NCBI GenBank assembly: GCA_041625575.1
Contig: JBFJTG010000001.1
Location: 1-64,000 of the forward strand
Source: Litorivivens sp041625575
GTDB lineage: Bacteria; Pseudomonadota; Gammaproteobacteria; Pseudomonadales; Spongiibacteraceae
Direction: 5' to 3'
DNA: 64,000 bases
Part shown: in pieces, positions 59,223 to 64,000 of the stretch
How the letters are laid out: each line of letters begins with the position of its first letter
Position numbering within the stretch: position 1 is the first letter of the stretch
The notes under the pieces: generated by a model
Told to the model about the DNA's origin: nothing
Database searches by the model: none
The model's input: the letters and a program-made list of their open reading frames with translations, nothing else
Program-made: the position numbers and the translations under genes

Positions 59223-60089
59223 ATGGCTGCAGTATCTGCAAGCATGGTGAAAGAACTGCGTGAGCGTACCGGGCTCGGCATGATGGAATGTAAGAAAGCA
59301 CTGGTTGAAGCCGGTGGCGATATTGAAGTAGCCATCGAAGAAATGCGTAAGTCCAGCGGTATGAAGGCGGCTAAAAAAGCTGGCCGTACGGCTGCCGAAG
59401 GTATCGCGTCGGTGAAAGTTGCTGAAGACGGCTCCTACGGCGTGCTGGTAGAAGTAAATAGCGAAACAGACTTTGTTGCTCGTGATGATAACTTTCTGGG
59501 CTTTGTCGCCAAGGTTGTTGATAAGGCATTTGAGACGAAAGAGTCTGATGTTGCTGCGTTAATGGCTGGTGAGCTGGAGTCGGCCCGCGAAGCATTGGTT
59601 CAGAAAATCGGTGAGAATATCTCTGTGCGCCGGGTTGTAGTCGTTGCCGCAGACGGCGGCGCAGTGGGCAGCTATGTTCATTCCAATATGCGCATAGGCG
59701 TGCTGGTTGCTCTCAAAGGTGGCGATGTGGAAGTGGCTCGCGATGTGGCCATGCACGTAGCGGCGGTTAATCCTTCCGTTGCCAAGCCGGAAGAAATGCC
59801 TGCCGAGCTGATTGAGAAGGAGCGTGAAATTTATACAGCTCAGGCTCAAGAGAGCGGTAAGCCGGCAGAAATCATCGAGAAGATGATTGATGGCCGTATC
59901 CGCAAGTATCTGGCAGAAAACAGCCTGACCGAGCAAGCTTTCGTTAAAGACCCTGATACAACGGTCGGAAAATTGCTCAAAGGTGCTGGTGCCGACATTA
60001 TTGGCTTCATTCGGTTTGAGGTCGGTGAAGGCATAGAGAAAGACGAAGTGGATTTTGCGGCAGAAGTGGCCGCTCAGCTAAAAGGCTGA
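59223..60089 (+). CDS. tsf: Elongation factor Ts
   Basis: EF-Ts regenerates EF-Tu-GTP by nucleotide exchange. The 288-residue protein has the N-terminal UBA-like domain (VKELRERTGLGMMECKKALV), the core motif VEVNSETDFVARDDNF and the coiled-coil region near EREIYTAQAQESGKPAEIIE. The C-terminal module FVKDPDTTVGKLLKGAGADI is also present. The start is ATG 59223 with GGAGG seven bases upstream. A UUCG-loop terminator follows. Confidence 0.98.
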   Translation: MAAVSASMVKELRERTGLGMMECKKALVEAGGDIEVAIEEMRKSSGMKAAKKAGRTAAEGIASVKVAEDGSYGVLVEVNSETDFVARDDNFLGFVAKVVDKAFETKESDVAALMAGELESAREALVQKIGENISVRRVVVVAADGGAVGSYVHSNMRIGVLVALKGGDVEVARDVAMHVAAVNPSVAKPEEMPAELIEKEREIYTAQAQESGKPAEIIEKMIDGRIRKYLAENSLTEQAFVKDPDTTVGKLLKGAGADIIGFIRFEVGEGIEKDEVDFAAEVAAQLKG

Positions 60090-60097
60090 TTTATCCT

Positions 60098-60125
60098 AAA
60101 AAATGGGGCCTTCGGGCCCCATTTT
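60098..60125 (+). terminator. Intrinsic terminator after tsf
   Basis: TGGGGCC-TTCG-GGCCCCA, extended by flanking A/T pairs, with a UUCG tetraloop and a following TTTT. It closes the rpsB-tsf unit before pyrH. Confidence 0.9.
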
Positions 60126-60169
60126 CGTATTACAATACACCACTAATTTGACGGTACTGGAAGAGAGTT

Positions 60170-60913
60170 ATGACCAGTCAGGGCCGAGACAAGAAATACA
60201 AGCGGATACTGTTGAAACTGAGCGGTGAAGCGCTGATGGGTGAGTTGGGCTTTGGGATCGACCCCAAGGTACTTGATCGCATGGCGCTGGAAATCGGCCA
60301 GTTGGTCGGCATCGGTGTGCAGGTGGGCCTCGTGGTCGGCGGCGGCAACCTCTTCCGTGGGGCTGCACTCAGCACGGCTGGCCTGGATCGCGTAACCGGC
60401 GACCATATGGGGATGTTGGCGACCGTAATGAACGGTCTTGCATTGCGCGATGCGCTTGAGCGCAGCAATATCAAGTCTAGAGTGATGTCGGCGATTCCCA
60501 TGAGTGGCGTGGTTGATCATTACGACCGGCGCAAGGCCTTGCGCTCACTGGAACGTGGCGAAGTTGTGATATTTGCTGCCGGTACGGGCAATCCCTTTTT
60601 CACGACGGATTCCGCAGCCTGTTTGCGCGGCATCGAGATGGAAGCCGATTTGGTGCTGAAAGCAACCAAGGTCGATGGTGTCTACAGCGCCGATCCGATG
60701 AAAGATCCCAATGCGGTCAAATACAAGCGGCTTAGCTACGACGAAGTATTGGATATGAAGTTGGAAGTCATGGATCTGACAGCCATTTGCCTGTGTCGCG
60801 ATCACAATATGCCTTTGCGCGTGTTTGCGATGGAAGAAAAAGGTGCCTTGCTCAGTATTGTAGTGGGCGGAAAGGAAGGCACGCTAGTGTCTGAAGTTGC
60901 GGGAGATAACTAA
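60170..60913 (+). CDS. pyrH: UMP kinase
   Basis: PyrH phosphorylates UMP to UDP and is the hexameric bacterial-type UMP kinase. The 247-residue amino-acid-kinase-fold protein shows RILLKLSGEALMGELGFGID, VGLVVGGGNLFRGAALSTAG, DHMGMLATVMNGLALRDALE, VIFAAGTGNPFFTTDSAACL and KVDGVYSADPMKDPNAVKY. The ATG 60170 has GAGAG about six bases upstream. It begins the pyrH-frr-uppS-cdsA-dxr run. Confidence 0.98.
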   Translation: MTSQGRDKKYKRILLKLSGEALMGELGFGIDPKVLDRMALEIGQLVGIGVQVGLVVGGGNLFRGAALSTAGLDRVTGDHMGMLATVMNGLALRDALERSNIKSRVMSAIPMSGVVDHYDRRKALRSLERGEVVIFAAGTGNPFFTTDSAACLRGIEMEADLVLKATKVDGVYSADPMKDPNAVKYKRLSYDEVLDMKLEVMDLTAICLCRDHNMPLRVFAMEEKGALLSIVVGGKEGTLVSEVAGDN

Positions 60914-60915
60914 CA

Positions 60916-61473
60916 GTGATTAACGAGATCAAAGAAGACGCTGCGGAGCGCATGAGTAAATCTGTGGATGTACTGGGTCACAACTTTAATAAGATCCGTA
61001 CCGGTCGAGCTCATCCCAGTATTCTCGATACGATAAGGATTGATTATTACGGTACGGATACGCCCTTGAGCCAAGTGGCAAGCGTAAATGTTGAAGACAA
61101 CCGCACCTTGTCGGTCGTGCCCTGGGAAAAGCAGCTAGTGCCCTTGATTGAAAAAGCGATTATGAAATCTGACCTGGGTCTCAACCCGAGTACTGCGGGC
61201 ACGGTTATTCGAATTCCCATGCCGGCACTGACTGAAGATAGCCGTAAGGGCTATATCAAGCAGGCAAAAGCGGAAGCTGAAAACGCGAGAATTTCAGTGC
61301 GTAATATTCGTCGCGATGCCTTGGCGGATTTCAAATCGCTGCTTAAAGAAAAAGACATCAGTGAAGATGAAGAACGTAAAGCTGCGGATGATGTACAAAA
61401 GCTGACCGACAAATTCATTGCTGAAATTGACCGGGAACTTGCCGAAAAAGAAAAAGACCTGATGGAAATATAA
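60916..61473 (+). CDS. frr: Ribosome recycling factor
   Basis: Frr, with EF-G, splits post-termination ribosomes. The 185-residue protein has the three-helix bundle ends (MINEIKEDAAERMSKSVDVL; the C-terminal helix DKFIAEIDRELAEKEKDLME) and the inserted beta domain (NKIRTGRAHPSILDTIRIDY, TPLSQVASVNVEDNRTL, NPSTAGTVIRIPMPALTEDS). The start is GTG 60916, two bases after the pyrH stop, with GGGAG ten bases upstream inside pyrH. Confidence 0.97.
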   Translation: MINEIKEDAAERMSKSVDVLGHNFNKIRTGRAHPSILDTIRIDYYGTDTPLSQVASVNVEDNRTLSVVPWEKQLVPLIEKAIMKSDLGLNPSTAGTVIRIPMPALTEDSRKGYIKQAKAEAENARISVRNIRRDALADFKSLLKEKDISEDEERKAADDVQKLTDKFIAEIDRELAEKEKDLMEI

Positions 61474-61487
61474 GAGTTTCGGGTTAT

Positions 61488-62267
61488 ATGAGTTCTGAAT
61501 TGCGCGCCCCAGAGTCTACCATTCCCCGCCATGTTGCCATCATTATGGATGGCAACAATCGCTGGGCAGCGCACCGTGAATTGAAGCCCTACGCCGGGCA
61601 TCGCGCGGGCGTTGAAGTTATTCGCGATGTGCTGGATGAGTTTCAGGCGGCCGGTGTTGGTATTGTTACCCTGTTTGCCTTTAGCAGCGAAAACTGGAAG
61701 CGGCCACCGGCTGAGGTCAACGCCCTCATGAAGCTGTTCTCCAATTATCTTGATAGTGAAATCAAAAAGCTGAATGACGACGAGGTGCGTCTGCGGTTTA
61801 TCGGTCGGCGCGACCGTTTGTCCGGCGCGCTATTGAAAAAAATGGATTACGCCGAGCAAGCCACTCGCGCGAATCGCAAAACCAGCCTGAATATCGCATT
61901 AGATTACGGCGGCCAGTGGGATATTTTGAATTCGGTGCGGCAGTTGGCGGAACGAGTTGCGCGTGGCGAATTAAAAGCAGCTGATATCGATGAGGATTTA
62001 CTGGCCGATGGTCTGAGTTTACGCCACTTGCCAGCCCCGGATTTATGTATACGAACGGCGGGTGAAAAACGCATAAGCAATTTTATGCTGTGGCAGCTGG
62101 CCTACAGCGAATTTTATTTTAGTGAGGTGTTGTGGCCGGACTTCGGCAGGGAGGAAGTCCGCGCGGCATTGAACAGTTACGCAGAGCGTGAGCGCCGTTT
62201 TGGCGGCCGCCTAGGTGAAACTAGCTCTTTAGAAACCAATAACTCCAAAGGCAACCAACTTGCTTAA
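61488..62267 (+). CDS. uppS: Undecaprenyl diphosphate synthase
   Basis: UppS is the cis-prenyltransferase that makes the C55 lipid carrier for peptidoglycan and O-antigen synthesis. The 259-residue protein has the signature PRHVAIIMDGNNRWAAHREL, GHRAGVEVIRDVLDEF, LFAFSSENWKRPPAEVNALM, NIALDYGGQWDILNSVRQLA and the substrate arginines in PDLCIRTAGEKRISNFMLWQ. The end overlaps cdsA by eight bases. Confidence 0.97.
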   Translation: MSSELRAPESTIPRHVAIIMDGNNRWAAHRELKPYAGHRAGVEVIRDVLDEFQAAGVGIVTLFAFSSENWKRPPAEVNALMKLFSNYLDSEIKKLNDDEVRLRFIGRRDRLSGALLKKMDYAEQATRANRKTSLNIALDYGGQWDILNSVRQLAERVARGELKAADIDEDLLADGLSLRHLPAPDLCIRTAGEKRISNFMLWQLAYSEFYFSEVLWPDFGREEVRAALNSYAERERRFGGRLGETSSLETNNSKGNQLA

Positions 62268-63096
62268 GCAGCGCATTGTCACCGCGGTCGCCCTGGCGGC
62301 GCCATTCTTGTTACTACTGGCTTATCTTGCGCCGGTGCCGTTGATGATGCTGTTTGCGGCGATCGTGTTGGGTTCTGCCTGGGAGTGGGCAGCCTTGTCA
62401 GGGATTAAGGCGCCAAGCCTGCGGGTTCTCTACATCATGCTAGTCGCCGCTTTGATGGCGCTATTGTTTATGTTTGTTAACTTGCCGGACGTTGTGCCCA
62501 ATACAGCGCTTGTTCGCGAGGTGCTGCATGTGGCGGCACTGTGGTGGGCAGTCGCACTGCTTTGGGTGATGGGTTATCCCGGAAGCGCCCGCCTTTGGGG
62601 GAGTACTCCTGTAAGGGCAGTGATGGGCTTGGTAGTGCTCGTGCCTACCTGGTTGGCCTTGTGCTATTTGCGTCTGCAGGGGCAGGGTGTGCTGCTCATT
62701 ATTTATGTATTGCTAGTTGTGATTGCTGCTGATGTCGGCGCCTATTTTGCAGGTCGGGCCTGGGGTAAGTCCAAACTCGCCGTAAATGTTAGCCCGGGCA
62801 AGTCGTGGGCAGGTTTTTGGGGCGGATTGGCCGCAAGCCAGGCTTTGGCCTTGTTGGTTGCCCAATTCTGGCCGGGCGGGCTGCCTATTGGCTTGTTACC
62901 CTTTATGATTTTGTCGGGCGTGACATCGCTGGCCTCCGTTCTCGGTGATTTGCTCGAAAGTATGATTAAGCGCCATGAGGGCGTTAAAGACAGCGGTAAA
63001 TTACTACCCGGCCACGGTGGTTTGATGGACAGGCTGGATAGTATTACGGCTGCCGTTCCGGTATTTACGCTTGGCACCTTGCTGGTAGGTTGGTAA
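62260..63096 (+). CDS. cdsA: Phosphatidate cytidylyltransferase
   Basis: CdsA forms CDP-diacylglycerol, the precursor of all phospholipids. The 278-residue polytopic membrane protein has several helices (VALAAPFLLLLAYLAPVPLM, LLIIYVLLVVIAADVGAYFA) and the CDP-alcohol signature region at the C-terminus: GRAWGKSKLAVNVSPGKSWA, SVLGDLLESMIKRHEGVKDS and LLPGHGGLMDRLDSITAAVP. The start is TTG 62260 within the uppS end; no closer ATG keeps the first helix. Coupled translation is likely. Confidence 0.95.
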   Translation: MLKQRIVTAVALAAPFLLLLAYLAPVPLMMLFAAIVLGSAWEWAALSGIKAPSLRVLYIMLVAALMALLFMFVNLPDVVPNTALVREVLHVAALWWAVALLWVMGYPGSARLWGSTPVRAVMGLVVLVPTWLALCYLRLQGQGVLLIIYVLLVVIAADVGAYFAGRAWGKSKLAVNVSPGKSWAGFWGGLAASQALALLVAQFWPGGLPIGLLPFMILSGVTSLASVLGDLLESMIKRHEGVKDSGKLLPGHGGLMDRLDSITAAVPVFTLGTLLVGW

Positions 63097-63101
63097 TTCG
63101 G

Positions 63102-64000
63102 ATGGCGCGTGAGCAAGTAACCGTCCTCGGGTCGACCGGCTCAATCGGGCTCAGTACGCTCGATGTTCTTGCACGCCAGCCGGAGCGCTTTGAGGTGTAT
63201 GCACTTACGGCCAATACCGGTGTCGAGGATTTGCTCAAACAAGTGCTGGCAGTGAGCCCACGTATTGCTGTGCTTCGCGATGCTGATGCAGCCGTTCGCC
63301 TCAAGGCCATGCTCGATGACGCAGGGCATACCGTTACGGAAGTGTTGGCGGGCGAAGAGAGTTTGTGCCGGGTTGCGGCTGACGACAATGTCGATGTGGT
63401 TATGGCGGCGATCGTCGGCGCTGCCGGCCTTGAGCCAACTTTGGCGGCCGTGGATGCCGGCAAAAAGGTTCTGCTTGCCAACAAAGAAGCCTTGGTTATG
63501 GCGGGCCGACTCTTTATGGAGGCGGTAGAGAAGTCCTCTGCGGTCTTATTGCCGATAGATAGCGAGCACAATGCAATCTTCCAATGTTTAACCGATGGCA
63601 GTTTGCGGGATTTGACGGCTCAGGGCGTGAGCAAAATTTTGCTGACCGGTTCCGGCGGGCCATTTCGCGATGTACCGGTTGAGCAGCTCGGCTCGGTTAC
63701 CCCTGATCAGGCCTGCGCCCACCCCAATTGGTCCATGGGCCGGAAAATATCAGTCGACTCGGCGACCATGATGAACAAGGGTCTCGAACTGATAGAAGCT
63801 TGCTGGTTGTTTGACACCTGCGCCGATAAAATAACGGTGGTGGTGCATCCCCAAAGTATTATTCATTCGATGGTTGAGTACATAGACGGCTCGGTATTGG
63901 CGCAATTGGGTAATCCTGACATGCGCACGCCGATTGCCCACGCGCTGGCCTGGCCTGAGCGCATGCCCTCAGGTGTTGGTAGTCTTGATTTGATTGCCCT
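63102..64000 (+). CDS. dxr: 1-deoxy-D-xylulose 5-phosphate reductoisomerase, partial
   Basis: Dxr (IspC) makes 2-C-methyl-D-erythritol 4-phosphate in the isoprenoid pathway. The gene starts five bases after cdsA (ATG 63102) and runs off the window end after about 299 of roughly 395 codons. Visible are the NADPH-binding VTVLGSTGSIGLSTLDVL, AAIVGAAGLEPTLAAVDAGK, KVLLANKEALVMAG, the metal-site LPIDSEHNAIFQCL, the loop HPNWSMGRKISVDSATMMNK and VVHPQSIIHSMVEYIDGSVL. The next enzyme in line for polyprenyl synthesis, UppS, is encoded in the same operon. Confidence 0.96.
   Translation, partial: MAREQVTVLGSTGSIGLSTLDVLARQPERFEVYALTANTGVEDLLKQVLAVSPRIAVLRDADAAVRLKAMLDDAGHTVTEVLAGEESLCRVAADDNVDVVMAAIVGAAGLEPTLAAVDAGKKVLLANKEALVMAGRLFMEAVEKSSAVLLPIDSEHNAIFQCLTDGSLRDLTAQGVSKILLTGSGGPFRDVPVEQLGSVTPDQACAHPNWSMGRKISVDSATMMNKGLELIEACWLFDTCADKITVVVHPQSIIHSMVEYIDGSVLAQLGNPDMRTPIAHALAWPERMPSGVGSLDLIA

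Overview
The window looks like a chromosomal segment of a marine-type gammaproteobacterium. Gene order around glnD-map/rpsB-tsf-pyrH-frr-uppS-cdsA-dxr and dapA-bamC resembles Pseudomonas and its relatives. The long PurC, the F420-type nitroreductase fold, the neutral ceramidase and the complete liu operon would fit the Cellvibrionales/Spongiibacteraceae. That placement is inference from gene content only. I saw no tRNA, rRNA, CRISPR array, prophage or transposase gene.

Layout. 0-3.5 kb: an odd glycosyltransferase-like fragment, a DUF2058 protein and RecQ. 3.5-10.7 kb: a nitroreductase-family protein, then two large predicted lipoprotein hydrolases (neutral ceramidase; multidomain alpha/beta hydrolase) around small housekeeping-type genes (YqaA, YaeQ). 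10.9-20.7 kb: a leucine/isovalerate catabolism operon read leftward, liuR-liuA-liuB-liuC-liuD-liuE-aacS. It has a clear LiuR operator over its promoter, and two kinds of non-coding repeat lie in its intergenic gaps. 20.9-26.9 kb: an accessory catabolic-looking cluster with an epoxide-hydrolase-like enzyme, a LuxR-type regulator, two SDRs (one close to 3-alpha-hydroxysteroid dehydrogenase), an HSL-family esterase and an AEC carrier.

27.6-31.4 kb: dapA-bamC-MBL hydrolase facing purC. 31.6-43.6 kb: a lipid A acyltransferase homologue divergent from a complete gspCDEFGHIJKLMN type II secretion operon, heavily translationally coupled, followed by rsmJ. 44.4-47.4 kb: dapE and a CaiC-like acyl-CoA ligase. 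47.5-51.1 kb: a compact nitrogen-related module. It holds a 57-codon small gene with its own promoter and terminator, cyanase (cynS) behind a consensus sigma-54 promoter, and a formate/nitrite-type transporter behind a near-consensus sigma-54 promoter. The transporter is followed by a PP2C-kinase-membrane fusion. 51.2-58.0 kb: map-glnD-dapC-nth-(ArsC-like)-dapD read leftward. 58.1-64 kb: rpsB-tsf with a structured leader, then pyrH-frr-uppS-cdsA-dxr, with dxr running off the end.

How it fits together. The liu operon appears to carry leucine-derived isovaleryl-CoA through to acetoacetyl-CoA. DapA, DapD, DapC and DapE supply most of the succinylase branch of lysine/diaminopimelate synthesis. 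The sigma-54 module plausibly responds to nitrogen limitation together with GlnD encoded nearby. The main candidates for something not well described are this sigma-54 cyanate/transporter/kinase module, the roughly 570-bp inverted-repeat element inside the liu operon, and the small gene upstream of cynS.
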